DNA from: Psettodes erumei
Lineage: Eukaryota; Chordata; Actinopteri; Pleuronectiformes; Psettodidae
Assembly: GCA_016785225.1 (NCBI GenBank)
Contig: JAFBJZ010000377.1
Coordinates: 2,170,001 to 2,234,000, forward strand
Length of the DNA: 64,000 bases
Direction: 5' to 3'
Positions 14,182 to 26,800 of this stretch are shown piece by piece (positions within the stretch are counted from its first letter, which is position 1; each line of letters opens with the position of its first letter). The translations under genes and the position numbers were made by a program. The notes under the pieces are model-generated. The model saw only the letters and a program-made list of their open reading frames with translations, was not told where the DNA came from and searched no databases.

Positions 14182-17100
14182 ATAGCCTGGGAGCTTTTTC
14201 CAGCAGCAGCACTGTTTTTCCTCGTGTGGCGATCCCGTGCTCCAGCTCCATCCTCAGCAGCCCAGCTTTGAGCTGTTCTGGGCTGCCGCAGCATAAAGAC
14301 ATTAGAGTCCGTGCGGTTGGAGGCACTCGCCAGACAAAGTGGCAGACATACACAAAGTGCTCTACCTGGGTGGGCAGTGAAGGGACAGGCAGTGGGCTGA
14401 TCATGTTTGTTGCTGCAGTGTAATTTAGCATATACAGCCTGTACAATATGCATACACTCTACTGCTCCACCCATTTAATGACAACACATAACACAAATTA
14501 AAGGTTACTAAGCTGTAAAATAAATGCAGTTGCTCTGACCACCTACACGTGAAAGTCATGCTAATTTTCTGCAGATTGAGCAGAATTATATTAAAACACA
14601 AAAGTTTAGCCACTGTGTTAGAAAATATCTTGTTCTTTTACAAAAATTCAAAGCATCTTTGTAAGAAACATCCAGCAAGTGGAGCCCATACAGTTACAGC
14701 ACCTATAGTGTCATTAACTCAGCACTCCACGTGTGTTTCTATGTGGAGGAGGAGTAGGGATATCTTTCAGAGAAAATTCAAAGAAATGGAAACTTCCTGA
14801 ACCCTTGGCTCTCCTCACTTAGCAACTTTATGGAGCTGAAGACATTGACTTTACAACACAGTCAGAAACATCATTCAGGGAAGTTGGACGTGGTACTATC
14901 CAAAGTGGATGAGCCTCACTGCACTTTCTTGACTAAGTGCTCTTGAGCAAACCACTGACTCTCTATCAGCAGAAGACTATAATTCTCCTGGGAAGCTCCT
15001 GGCTGAACTGACTTGAATTTTAGGTCCCAGGAGCAGTATTGCACACAGTGGCAAATATTACGAAAATATTCTGAATATACTATTCAGTTATTGTATTCAT
15101 CAGTGACTCCTCCTTGTTGCTCTATTGTTGATGTTAATGACAGTTTTTTAAGGTCCTGCGATCTTGCTGAACTCCTGTGTAATTTTGTCAAGTGCATGCC
15201 CTGTGTATCCACTGACTTCCTTTTCCTCATGACTGCTAAATTTGCAATCCCTGATGGTCCTGTGTTTACCTTTTTTGGCATCTGCTCTTAAAAAAACCCA
15301 TTTGCGCCAGTTGCATCTGCTGCTGTGTGAACATCAGCATGTCTTTGTCACGGTGTGCACACGTGTCTTACTGTGCATGCTTTGTGGGCCAGACAGAGTG
15401 TGTTTGTTCTCTCAGAATCACGCTACATTGTGTCACGCTGCAGCCCAGACCCAGTGACCCAGACATCATGGAATAGAGAAAGGAAATACAAGAGAAAGAA
15501 CATGGCTTGGGATTTCTGTGTCAAGTCATGCTGGAGCTCATTCATCAAGCCTGATAGTGAACTGAACAGAAATCCATCAGAAAAGATTGAAACCTCCTTT
15601 GCGTGAAAATGGATTTTCTTCAAAAGAAAAGTCTGTAGCCCAGTTTAATTTTCCGGAGCTGGTTTGTTTGTTTGTTGTTTGGCCTAATTTTCCTAATTTC
15701 CCCCCATTTTCATTTCCAGTTTGTCCAGTGAGTGAAGTGACCTCTATGCTGCTGTGACCTTTAGGCCTGAGTGGGTTTATGCTGTGAAAAACAAGAAACA
15801 CTCTCATGATCTCATTTCCAAACCAGTCACTACTGGTTCAAACCACAGGTTCATTACCACTCCAAAGAGAGAGAGAGAGAGAGGGGGGGGTGCGTCAGTA
15901 GAGGAAGGAGCAAAGAAAGAGAGACAAAGGAAAGTGAAGCAATGGTAGAGAGATAGGAGGGGAAGCTGAGACAGAATGGGACTGAGGGAGAAATAGATAT
16001 GAAACTTGAAAGAAGAAAAATATGAACACTAAAATACAGATAAAGACAGAGAAAAATATGGAAGTATAAAAAGGTGTAATCATGATTACCACTTTTACAG
16101 TTGGTGGCCAAATGAATGATTAATTCAGGCACAGTTGAAGGGGCTAAATCTATGTTTATTGCCACATAGCCTACAGAAGTATTAACAGCTTTACTGACAG
16201 AAAGTTCAGAATCAGTTCACCATCAAACTTCATCATTCACACTTCAGCAAATACCAGCTGATGTATCTGTGTGTTTGAGCACTGGCTTGTCAGACGCTAA
16301 TGGTTATTCTCCCAATGTTGGTCCCCCACCTCAACTTCTTCCTCTACCTTTCCTCACTCTCCACTCCTCCCATCTCTCCGATTGTATCCACAGTTTGACA
16401 TCAGCCAGCTGATGACCTCAGTGAATGTAAGCCAAAGCCTCAGTCCCATCCACAAGGCGCTGGATTCTCCCAGCAGTGTTGGCGGCAGCAGCAGTAGCAG
16501 TGGCGGTGGCGGTAGCGTGGGTGGGGCCAGCGGTGCAGGTGTGGAGCAGTCACCGGTAGACCGCACCAAAGGCTTCTTCCCCGATGAATCTGAGCCTCTG
16601 CTGCGCTGTGACTCCACCTCCAGCAAGGACTCCGCCCTCAGCAGGAATGGATCCTTCATTACCAAAGGTGAGAGGTCAAACAGAGGAGGGCCTCATTATC
16701 TTACTGACTGCCTCCATGGCTGAGAGCTGGCATCTTTGTTGATGGCTGAAATTAATTTCAAATGTAGTGGAAGTTACATCCCAAAATTTATTTAGCAGTT
16801 TAAGCTAGTGGCTAAAGCTAAAACTTAGCTACCTATAAGAGTCTTGTAAAATGAAATATAAGGGGATCAAGAATGCAAATTCTTCATCAGGGAAAAGATG
16901 GTTGCTGTGGTCCACTTCAAGTTTCTGAAGTGCTCCATGGAAAAGTGTTGCAAAACCTGAAGCTCTACATACATCACCTTCTTCAGAATGAATAAATTCA
17001 AGTAACATGGACCACAGTGACTCTACTTTTTTATTTTGGCCATTTTATTGCTATTGCTTGGTTACTCTTGCACAACCCACAGTGACAACTGCAAAAGGCC

Positions 17101-18972
17101 AGAAGTGGTTAGCAAAGTTGCCCTGAATCTTGTTTTAGTGGAGAAAACTTCATTAACAGCAGTAATGTAAAATAATCAGCATTTTAAATTATAAAAAAAC
17201 AAAAGAGCAATAGACAATAGCGCAATAAGGAACACAAGTTTAAAAAAAACTGCTGAACATCAAACTTTCATATCTGTGATCTTGCAACGACAAGAATGTC
17301 CATGTTTGGGTTCTCACTAAAAGCAGTCTGGCAACAAAATGTGTGAGTGTTTAATCTATGTAAAATGAATTTTATAAGAAATCACATCTATCTGCATAGA
17401 AACCACCTTGGACAAAACGTACTGCTTCAGTGTGAGTTAATGCTGTGAAACTCACTGAAAATTCTTATAAGATATTCACATTGGTAGAGAAGCCTCAACA
17501 AAGTACAAAAATCACCATCAGTAAGAATAAAGAATAAGAATTAAGAATAATGATTAAATGAACATTATAAAGCATTGTAATACAGCTGTGAATTATATTT
17601 TTTGGTGAGTGAATGATGTGTCCCCCACGGGAACATTTGAAAAAACTTCTTTGTCCTGCATTCCCAAATATCCCACATTTTTATTATTTCTGGTAGCCAA
17701 GACAGGTCATTATTCTCAGAGGAGAGGCTCTGGTTCATTGGCAGTTCTTTGTGTAGTGAGTATCTGTGAGTATCATCAGTTTCACATTCTTCACGCTCTT
17801 GGTAGATTATCACAAATGTGTCTCACACTTATTGAAAATGATGTGAAAACAGTGGGCTCAGTTCAGATATGAATGTGTGGGGACTCAGTGCCCTCATGTG
17901 ATCCATCTGGGTATTGCCTTTCAACTACTCTCCATTTTATATCACAAATCAGCTTGTATTAGGAATAATTCACATTAATAGAAAATTTCTGAGACATTTA
18001 GGAATGTTTCAGAAAAGTGTATTCAAACTCCTGGAGATTGGAAGATTATTAATGATAGTTGGCTGGCATATTATTGTGGCTGTCTATTAAAATTATGTTC
18101 ATGTTAAGGTAAAAGGTGGTAAATGACATTACTTGGTCATCATAAATCTATACTGACAACTATACATAATTATGGCCTGCTTGGGACATGTTTACAAAAG
18201 ATGCAAAACACTGTAAAAAAAAAAAATTGCAATATTATCTATATATACTAGTACCCAACAAAACGTATAAAACTTTAATAATAAACGAAAAGGTCAGAAC
18301 AAAATTTGTCCGTACATCCTTGCAAAACATTTGTTACAGAAGCTTAGTTGCATTGGAATTACAAACTCACATGCTTGGCCAACATTCACTCTTCTTTCAA
18401 CTCTGTTGATGTTTTTCAGTCACTCTTAAGGAAAATATCTAGCTCTGTAGCAGCTAAATGCTCAACACTGTTCACCAACTGCTTGGTTCTAGAAAGGCAG
18501 GATACAGTGGTTTTTATTAGACCTTTCTTGCCTCCTGCATGTGAAAACAGGTGAGGAGAGGGAACCAAAACTGTAACATTGTGGGATAGAAAACCAAATT
18601 AGTGATCTGAGAGATGCTAAAACACTCTGCAGAGCTGAGGGGAACTACAGAGTCGATGGATGAGTCATTTGAGCCCTTGTTAATATAAAAAATATTTATT
18701 ACAACAGCTTTAAGATAATTACAATAACTGTTCCCCCTGCAGAGAAGAAAGATACTGTGCTCCGGCAGGTCCGCCTGGACCCGTGCGACCTGCAGCCCAT
18801 CTTTGATGACATGCTGCACATCCTGAACCCGGATGAGCTCCACGTCATCGAGGAGATCCCGGCCGCTGAGGACAAGCTGGATCGGCTTTTCGAGATCGCA
18901 GGAGTCAAGAGCCAGGAGGCCAGCCAGACACTGCTGGACTCAGTCTACAGCCACCTCCCAGACCTGTTATAG
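9002..18972 (+). CDS. tnfrsf21: TNF receptor superfamily member 21 (death receptor 6), 3' half, three exons
   Basis: Spliced coding parts are 9002-9267, 16394-16667 and 18743-18972. The reading phases join cleanly (phase 0, then phase 1) and end at TAG 18970-18972. The product is the cytoplasmic half of DR6, a type I death-domain receptor linked to apoptosis, JNK signalling and axon degeneration. The sequence shows the full death domain, then a variable Ser/Gly linker, then the strongly conserved tail with SEPLLRCDSTSS, ALSRNGSFITK, DTVLRQVRLDPCDLQPIFDDML and the terminal SQEASQTLLDSVYSHLPDLL. That tail is specific to TNFRSF21 among TNF receptors. The ectodomain and transmembrane exons lie upstream of the window, so the gene is partial at its 5' side. 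Identity is confident because similarity covers all three exons in order. Confidence 0.95.
13995..14020. repeat. (TG)n microsatellite
   Basis: Perfect GT repeat in a tnfrsf21 intron. A complementary (CA)n repeat occurs 130 bases downstream, so the two could pair in the pre-mRNA. Confidence 0.9.
14151..14179. repeat. (CA)n microsatellite
   Basis: Perfect AC repeat of 29 bases preceded by about 60 bases of CT-rich sequence. Confidence 0.9.
15865..15883. repeat. (GA)n microsatellite
   Basis: GA repeat that runs into a short G run in the tnfrsf21 intron. Confidence 0.85.
16394..16667 (+). CDS. tnfrsf21: tnfrsf21 linker exon
   Basis: CAG acceptor at 16391-16393; donor GT at 16668. The 274 nt go from phase 0 to phase 1. 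The exon encodes a Ser-rich segment, then a run of Ser and Gly (about 16480-16545, S5 and G4 runs within SSSSSGGGGSVGG), then the conserved blocks KGFFPDESEPLLRCDSTSS and LSRNGSFITK known from vertebrate DR6. The Ser/Gly run is a local expansion in the otherwise poorly conserved linker, probably flexible. The reading frame stays open across the exon and joins the last exon through a split Glu codon. Confidence 0.93.
16668..18742 (+). other. tnfrsf21: last tnfrsf21 intron (~2.1 kb)
   Basis: GT donor at 16668 and AG acceptor at 18741-18742. AT-rich, with no recognisable gene or mobile element inside. Confidence 0.85.
18743..18972 (+). CDS. tnfrsf21: tnfrsf21 terminal coding exon
   Basis: Phase 1 acceptor after a pyrimidine tract at 18731-18742; stop TAG at 18970-18972. 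It encodes KKDTVLRQVRLDPCDLQ, the DELHVIEEIPAAEDKLDRLF block and the final YSHLPDLL. These are the hallmark C-terminal residues of DR6 and are nearly identical to the mammalian receptor, which indicates strong constraint on this tail. Confidence 0.95.
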
Positions 18973-21954
18973 TGAGAAAAGGAGGAAGAACCCACACAGA
19001 ATGGAATCGGTACAGTGATGAGTCAGATCTGGTATTGTTCAGGTTAAGCTTGAGTTGGTATTTGATCTAATGGAGTCTGACTCGTTGTGCAATTATGTCA
19101 CATGATTTTACCTGGGCCTCACAGATAAGGTGGCTAATCCACTCAATGACTCATATCTTAACTGGAACTTTACTCCTATTTACCTTCTTCCTCCTCTGTT
19201 GTCTTGTGTGTACATACTATTACACCTCCAAAACACCTCCATCCTCCACCACGATACAGGGTCAACAACCAATGTAATGAGTATCTTGAGCGTGACATGT
19301 ATTCACTTTTCCTCAGTGTGTTCAGTCTGGGTTAAGGTGGTATTGCAGTAGTATTGTGACCTTGACAGTGAGGCTTTAGAACCTCAGAATTTAGTAAAAG
19401 GTGGTTTGAAAAGGAGCTGAACACGTATTTGACTTCACCGAGAAAAAATGTAAACAGCACTTTCTCTCTTATAACTGGCCAATGCCTTGATGTCAAAAGG
19501 ATGATACCATTGTTTTCTGTTGGTTGTGCCAATCATTATTATTAATTGCCTTGAAAATTATTTTAAAAATAACATTTTAAATAGCATGGCAGTCACTGCT
19601 TTGTGACAGCAGGAAAGGAAATGACACACAGACAACAGTAAATAAGCTAGAACTCTAAATGACACTGGTAATCTTTGGTTTTAAGGGGGTTAAGGTTCTT
19701 GTAAATCACATTCATGGATATTTAGGTGTGAATTGATCTGTAAATCATGTGCCTGAACTTGATTTCCCTCCATCCTCTCCAGCTGCCTGTACCTGGGGCG
19801 GATTTGTGCATTTTAGGCTGTAACACACATAAAGGAATAGGCAGTAACATTAGATGAGATAGCTGACCTGCTGTTCTGGAACCAAAGCCATATATCAAAA
19901 ACATTGGATTAAGTGTCAGAAAAATCCAATAAATTACAAAACTGTAGTGATATTTACCTTATTTAATACCATGATATATGGCTTTGTCTTGACATGTTTG
20001 CTTTTGGGTAAAAAAAGACTCCAAAACAAACATTTAACTGAACAAGAACAGTACAGTGTCCGCTGCCCCTGCCTGTATCTGTGGAACCAAAGCCATATAT
20101 CTAAAATGGTTTAGATATGTTGCTTTGGTAGCTCTGTCAATGTTGGACTCATGGACAGTATTAACTAAATACTTCTATCAGTACGCACAATCAGATCTGT
20201 GCTGGCTCTCCCCTGTACGCCTCAACAAATGTAGCTTTTGAGTGTTCTTGATCCATTTTGGAGCTTCATGTCAGTGCATCTTTAGATCTGATGCGAGTGT
20301 TTCAGTGCTAGAGTTTTTTGTGATTTTTTTCATGCAGTTTGTTGCTACATGCTCCATGTAGTTAATATTAAAATGTAATAATGATGCACTAATTCTATTT
20401 TCTATTGGAGAGGCAGACATGGATATTCTGAGTCCAGTTCATTTTCTTTCTTTAATTCTGAACTAACATTTAATTCTGTTTTAATGTTTTCCACATTTAG
20501 TTTGATTTATCAAGTTATTGTAGCATCTCGTTTGTTAGCATTTGGACTTATTTGTATCTCATGTTTTCACGGGCATTCAGCTATACCCCCCCGCCCAGCC
20601 TGGCATTACAAGATGACCCGGCTGGGATGTAAGATATGCATACTCCATACTCTACTTGAAGTCTACTTGTGTTACTTGATTTAAAGTTCTTAAAATAAAA
20701 GTAAAATCGAAAAGCTCCACCAAAAAAAAACAACAACAAAAAAAACAAACTCATCAAGGTTCGCAAATGTTTTTGCAGGCACCATGAGAGCGGCAACTGA
20801 TGGACTCTGTTTTCACCAAGCCAGTTACTACTGTGGTGCTTGATGTGAACTCTCACCTGTTAGCCTGACACAGGGAGGCTTAAGACCGGACTCAAGACTA
20901 TTTAAAGTATTCCAGACTGAATGAAGATGAGTGAAGCCTGTGCTGCTGTGGACTCTGGTACTTTTGACGATGATGGCGACGAGGACGTGTGAGCTTGCTC
21001 TCCACTTTGCTGTGGAGACTGGAACAAAAGGATGTGAGCTTGTTTTTTTTGTTTTTATAAGGAAGCCTGAGAGGATGGTGAGATGTGAAATGTTAATGTG
21101 ACTTGAGTGGATGATTTCATCAAATTTCACAAGTATAACCAGTATGTTTACTACTATGTAACCTCTTAAAATCAACCAATTAAATCTCAAAACATTTGTA
21201 TAATGCTGTGTGTAGTTGTCACTTATTCAGATTTGTACATGTGAAAAAAACGGCATTAACTTTTGGTATTTTTTCTTTTAAATTACATTAATTTTTGTTT
21301 GTGAAACATTACTCTGCAAAGGGGCTTTACCCATTTGGCTAAACATGGTACTTTTACATTATAGTGAGGTCAATTAATGTACTTTGTTCCTGATAAATAC
21401 ATAAATAAATTAGAATATCTGTTCAGGTTTGCTGATCAGTAAATAGTTATGACTTAGTCAAAGTCTTTTAGTTTGATGGGTCATGCAGAGAGGTCAGACT
21501 CTTAATGAGTCACTCATGGGGGACACCTGGGGGACACCTGTGACAGTGACAGTGAGTTGTGTTACAACCAAATGATCCAGAAAGATTGACTTGTTGATTT
21601 TGTTTCATTTTGTTTGCGGAACTTGGACATCCACAATCTGCTCACAGAATAACAAAAGCCAGAAGAGGCCTTACTGTCAGAGTGGCCACTGTTGTCAACA
21701 GCTTTTTAGGAGGATGCCAAGTGTGTAACCCTTTTTCCACCCTTATCAGGGATATAGAAAGCCCTCATAAGGGACAAACAGGAACATCCTCATGCCAAGC
21801 TTTCAACATGCAGGGCCAGTTAGGGGGAAGATACTTCTCTGAATGTAAAGCATGTGAAATATATCAACTCTCCTATGCAAGCTGAGGGAGTAATGGTAGA
21901 GAATGTGGAAATCCTTAAACACACTGCTGGATAACTGGTAAACTATTATATATA
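18973..21954 (+). other. tnfrsf21 3' UTR and downstream flank
   Basis: No coding region was recognised. The 3' UTR probably ends after one of several AATAAA signals, of which 20694-20699 is a good candidate; further AATAAA-like sites lie near 21400-21410. The stretch carries a 13-base word (AAAGCCATATATC) twice in direct orientation near 19887 and 20090 and once inverted near 19975. Confidence 0.55.
20694..20699 (+). terminator. candidate polyadenylation signal for tnfrsf21
   Basis: Canonical AATAAA about 1.7 kb beyond the stop codon, followed within about 30 bases by A-rich sequence. The choice among the AATAAA sites in this flank is a guess without transcript data. Confidence 0.35.
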
Positions 21955-23560
21955 CAGGTGCTGGCCAGTAAATTAGAATATCATCAAAAAGTTGAATTAT
22001 TTCAGTAATTCCATTCAAAATGTGAAACTTGTATACTGTATACTTTCCTTCCACACATAGTGATATATTTCAAGTGTTTATTAATTTTCATTTTTATTAT
22101 TACAACTGACAGCTAATGAAAACACCAAATTCAGTATCTCAGAAAATTAGAATATTCTGAAAAGGCTCAATATAGAAGACACCTGGTGCCACACTAATCA
22201 GCTGATTAACTCAAAACACCTGCAAAGGCCTTTAAAAGGTCCCTCAGTCTTGTTCTGAAGGCTCCACAATCATGGGGAAGACTTCTGACTTAACAGTTGT
22301 CCAAAAGACGACCATTGACACCTTGTACAAGGAGGGCAAGACACAAAAGGTGATTGCTAAAGAAGCTGGCTGTTCGCAGAGCTCTGTGTCCAAGCACATT
22401 AACAGACAGGCGAAGGGACGGAAAAATGTGGTAGAAAAAAGTGTACAAGCTCTAGGGATAACCGCACCCTGCAGAGAATTGTGACGACAAACCCATTCAA
22501 AAATGTGGGGGAGATCCACAAAGAGTGGACTGCAGCTGGAGTCAGCGCTTCAAGAACCACCACGAAGAGACGCATGAAAGACATGGGATTCAGCTGTCGC
22601 ATTCCGTGTGTCAAGCCACTCTTGAACAAGAAACAGCGTAAGAAGCGTCTCGCCTGGGCCAAGGACAAAAAGGACTGGACTGCTGCTGAGTGGTCCAAAG
22701 TTATGTTTTCTGATGAAAGCAAATTTTGCATTTCCTTTGGAAATCAAGGACCCAGAGTCTGGAGGAAGAGCGGAGAAGCACAGAATCCACGTTGCATGAG
22801 GTCCAGTGTAAAGTTTCCACCATCAGTGATGGTGTGGGGTGCCATGTCATCTGCCGGTGTTGGCCCACTCTGTTTCCTGAGGTCCGAGGTCAATGCAGCC
22901 GTCTACCAGGAAGTTTTAGAGCACTTCATGCTTCCTGCTGCTGACCAACTTTATGGAGATGCAGATTTCACTTTTCAACAGGACTTGGCACCTGCACACA
23001 GTGCCAAAACCACCAGTACCTGGTTCAAGGACCATGGTATCCCTGTCCTTGATTGGCCAGCAAACTCGCCTGACCTTAACCCCATAGAAAATCTATGGGG
23101 TATTGTGAAGTGGAAGATGCAATACGCTAGACCCAACAATGCAGAGGAGCTGAAGACGACTATCAGAGCAACCTGGGCTCTCATAACACCTGAGCAGTGC
23201 CACAGACTGACCGAGTCCATGCCACGCCGCATTAATGCAGTGATTGAGGCAAAAGGAGCCCCGACTAAGTATTGAGTGCTATACAAGCGCATTCTTTTCA
23301 TGTTCATTCTTTTCAGTTGGCCAACATTTAAAAAAAAAAAACATTTCTTTTCATTGGCCTTTTCAATATTCTAATTTTTTGAGATACCAAATTTGGAGTT
23401 TTCATTAGTTGTCACTTATAAATATCAAAATTAAAAGAAATAAACATTGGAAATACATCAGTCTGTGTGCATTGCATGAATATAATGTACAACTTTTTGA
23501 ATGGAATTACTGAGATAAATCAAGTTTTTGATGGTATTCTAATTTACTGGCCAGCACCTG
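21955..23560 (+). mobile_element. Tc1-like DNA transposon, 1.6 kb, with long terminal inverted repeats
   Basis: Both ends begin CAGGTGCTGGCCAGTAAATT reading inward and are flanked by TA (21953-21954 and 23561-23562), the classic Tc1/mariner target duplication. The inverted repeats extend about 210 bp per end with scattered mismatches; for example an inner block near 22140-22170 matches the reverse complement of 23345-23390. The element encodes a Tc1-family transposase on the plus strand, broken by one frameshift. At 1,606 bp it is full length for the family. The good match between the two ends suggests a moderately young, now non-autonomous copy. It sits in the region downstream of tnfrsf21. 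Confidence 0.95.
22272..23275 (+). pseudogene. Tc1-family transposase, one frameshift
   Basis: ATG at 22272 opens an N-terminal frame with a helix-turn-helix paired-like region (KEAGCSQSSVSKHI, DNA binding). That frame stops at 22484. The rest of the protein continues in another frame to the TGA at 23273-23275. Homologous residues reappear in the second frame from about 22424, so a single base lost in the A run near 22419-22424 explains the break. The C-terminal part keeps the DDE catalytic core: Asp in FSDESKF, Asp in FQQDLAPAH and Glu in PIENLWG. There are 34 residues between the last two acids, the DD34E pattern of Tc1 transposases. The protein would be nuclear and act in cut-and-paste transposition. 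In this state it cannot make the full-length enzyme. Confidence 0.93.
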
Positions 23561-23569
23561 TATATAAAA

Positions 23570-23795
23570 AATCTCCTCTCGCCCACCTGGGCGGTGTCTC
23601 CTTCAGACTCAGGTCCTCTACCAGAGGCCTGGGAGTCTAAGGGTTCTGCGCAGGATCTTAGCTGTTCCTAGCATTGCGCTCTTTTGGACAGAGATCTCCA
23701 ATGTTGTTCCTGGTATCTGTTGGAGCCATCCTTCCAGCTTGGGGGTCACTGCTCCTAGTGCCCCGATCACTATTGGTATCCATGGAGCAGGACAG
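23570..23795 (-). mobile_element. LINE remnant, C-terminal end of reverse-transcriptase polyprotein
   Basis: On the minus strand a short frame reads IGALGAVTPKLEGWLQQIPG and continues to a terminal TAKILRRTLRLPGLW with a stop at about 23618. This is a C-terminal signature I know from many fish and amphioxus non-LTR elements, possibly the R4/Dong/Rex6 group, which favours TA-rich targets. The 5' break point lies exactly in a (TA)n repeat. Only the last ~60 residues and a short 3' tail remain. Clade assignment is tentative. Confidence 0.6.
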
Positions 23796-23820
23796 ATATA
23801 TATATATATATATATATATA
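23796..23820. repeat. (TA)n microsatellite
   Basis: Perfect AT repeat of about 25 bases bordering the truncated end of the LINE remnant. Confidence 0.95.
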
Positions 23821-26800
23821 GGTAGGCAATGACCCACCCCAAATAAATGAAACATGTTCACATATAATACACATGCATTCTGGCTCTTTCTGTATAGCTA
23901 ATATGATGTAAACTGCCAAGTATGGAAATTTGACAACATAAAATTCACAGTCTAACAACAATAAGTGTACAGATTGAATTTTGATAATAAAAGTATATTA
24001 AAGTACTTTTTTTACACACAAGCATGTTGACAGAAATATTGGCACATTGCAAACATCACATAGGGGGCAGGATTGCACAACTTCAGGACCCTAAAACTGA
24101 AAGGAATCCAGCCCTCCATCATCCTATCATTTACACTTGTGCTTTCTTTACTGTAAAATATCAAATGACATATAAGAAAAAAGATTAACATGTCTAACAG
24201 AGCATAAATAAACATCATGGGCTACCTACATTTTTTTCTTTTAAGTCTTTACATCTCTTCCTCATTCCAATTCTTAAAATAGTTAACATGACATGTAAAT
24301 CTTTTGTGACCTAGCGTATGAGTACAGTAAAATATTTCCCCATCCCCTACGCAGCCTCAGTGACTCACTTTTTTGTTACGCATGCACATATACACACCTA
24401 CAAGCTCAGTCTCTGGTGTGTCTCCATTGTTGTACAATTCTCCCTCTCTAATTGCCTCCAATGGGTGACAAAGGAGGCCAGCGTGGCTCCAGTTACACTG
24501 ATGGTGGATGGGGCAGTTTATGTGAATAGGATTCTTGATGGTGTGCGAGTTCACCCTGTGTGGGTTTGGTGAGTCTCCATGCCAGGTCAGGGATTCTACC
24601 GAAAGTTGAAGTCACAAAGATGTCTCTGATCCCACCATTTCACAAAGGACATGTTATTTACCAGAGCAGAATAGAGGGTGTGCACCTGATGTAATGTATC
24701 CTCTGGCAGCCATATTGAAGGTGTGGTGAAAGACAGATTGATTTTGGCTTCAGTACATATAACATGGCTGTCTCAAATGAACTATATACACCAAAATAAT
24801 TTACAGAATTCTTTTGGCAGCTGTTTATACATAAAATATAGGCTGTATTTAATCATACATGTAATGGTCCTATTCTAAAATTCTTATTCATAATGCTGTT
24901 TCAATTTATGTTTTCACTGAATTAACACAATTTGCTTTGATAGCAAACTGAGCACTGAATGTTTGCTTTGTAGCTGTAAGTCAAATCAATATCACTGGGT
25001 TTTTGACATTTCAATAGTAGATAAAATACCTCGTAGAAGTTAATGTAAAAATGAGAGCGGTCAGACAATAACATAGTTAATAAATGTGGCTTTATGCAAC
25101 ATTCACATTTATGGGTCATGTATAGGTCATGTTCAAAAGCCATTCACGTTAAGGCAAATCTTGAAACAATCAAATTGACTTGTAACCCACCTGAAAAGTA
25201 AAGTACATTTTCTGTCCTACTAAACTGCAGTAAAAGTTCACTTGTTTATGACTACATAAAACATTAGCATTTAGTTTGTTGACCTTCTTTGTGTTTTGTA
25301 ATAACACTCTGCCTGCATGAGATGACTGATGAGGTGTGAGCTATGCATCAGCAGCCCTTTCATTACAGCCAAACAACTACATTGTGTCTTTACTAACTCC
25401 TGTCTCTAGTTACAAACTTTGCTGCAAGCATAGCTGGCAGGTTATGACTTTAATCTTCTTACATTTTATATTGATCATAGAGTGATCATGTACTACAGCT
25501 TCTATGTGTTTCCAAATTCTTACCATATCAAAATGCATTTAAAACCTGGATGTGTGCCAACCTATATAATTCCATGATGTAGAGCTTACCAAGTACTACA
25601 TAAGCACTTGCAAATTTACTTCCTTCTTTGTCAGAAAATACACCTGCAATGCGATAAATGCATTGCCCCATCACATTTACTCACTTATACTACAGCTGTA
25701 CAAACGTGTTTTTTCTTTCTTTAAGTCATTTTTTTATGCTTAATTATTCTATAAAAACTCCTGAGAAAATTATTGCTCTACTTTCCTATGTTTTCTTTGC
25801 GATATCAACATGAGCACATGCTGACACATTTATGATGATGTTGCACACTAATGCACACAAATTTTATCTAATCTCTAAGGACTAAGGACCATTTTCTCGG
25901 GCAAAAACATTTTGAGGCCTAAGGCAAAAGATTGTCTGCTTCTTATTAATATTCTTTTTTGGATTCTTGAAGCAACAGCTCAGCATAAACATCATTGTTA
26001 CCAAATACCCACGATCCACACAGTCAATGTGAAAAAACCTGCTGTAACATCACCACTATCGGCTCCGATGTGTTCCAACAAGAACAGGTCACAAGCTTGT
26101 TCATCACCGATCAACTGAATTGGGCAGCAGAGATTGTAAATGCTGTTATGTTCACACAGTTTCCTGATACTCAGAGTGGAAATTCTTATTATTGGTACCA
26201 CTTCCCAGTACCAAGTTCCAGGTAGCTCTACAAGCATGAGGGCCCTCTGACCTCAAATATGAACCAGGTCATGTGGCACTGGCAGAGCAAATTCTCTGCT
26301 TCACTTTCATGCACGTGTGCATCAAGTTTTGTTTTTTGTTTAAGTCAAACTTCAAATGGTTATCGGCTAAGCAAATTGGTACTCTGTGTTTGCTATTTGC
26401 CTTTAAGAGTCCACCAGTGATCAAACGATTAACTTGTTCTGGTTTTAAGTTACGTTGTTAACAGATAGCAGTGAAAAGTGCATTTTGAAAGGTGTCGAGT
26501 GTCAAATTCTTACTGGCAGGGCTGGGAAACCTGCAGAGCAAGTACTCCAGCCTTAATGCTGAGTGATAGTTATGTTTCCCTTTGCTATGTGTTATTGCTA
26601 CTATGCACAGCATCACTGTAGCTATGGAGTTTCTTGCTGAGATTGACCAAAAACAAAAGGGGATCAGGTTGGTGTTCCACCTGAGGGCATTTTTTATGGA
26701 CACAAGGCAGATTGAGGGATTAAAGTTGGGACTGATTGTCAGTCTAACCTATAGTGCAGCCAACTAGAGATGATGACATTTTTTATCTTCCAGATGCCGT

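Larger units (their letters stand above)
9268..16393 (+). other. tnfrsf21: tnfrsf21 intron (~7.1 kb)
   Basis: It runs from the donor after the death-domain exon to the CAG acceptor at 16391-16393. I found no coding similarity inside. It holds a (TG)n repeat at 13995-14020, a (CA)n repeat at 14151-14179, a (GA)n repeat at 15865-15883 and poly-A/poly-T runs. Confidence 0.8.

Noticed and set aside
25995..26225. 76-codon plus-strand frame in the intergenic region
   Set aside because: It looks protein-like in composition, but I found no family, motif or continuation on either side.
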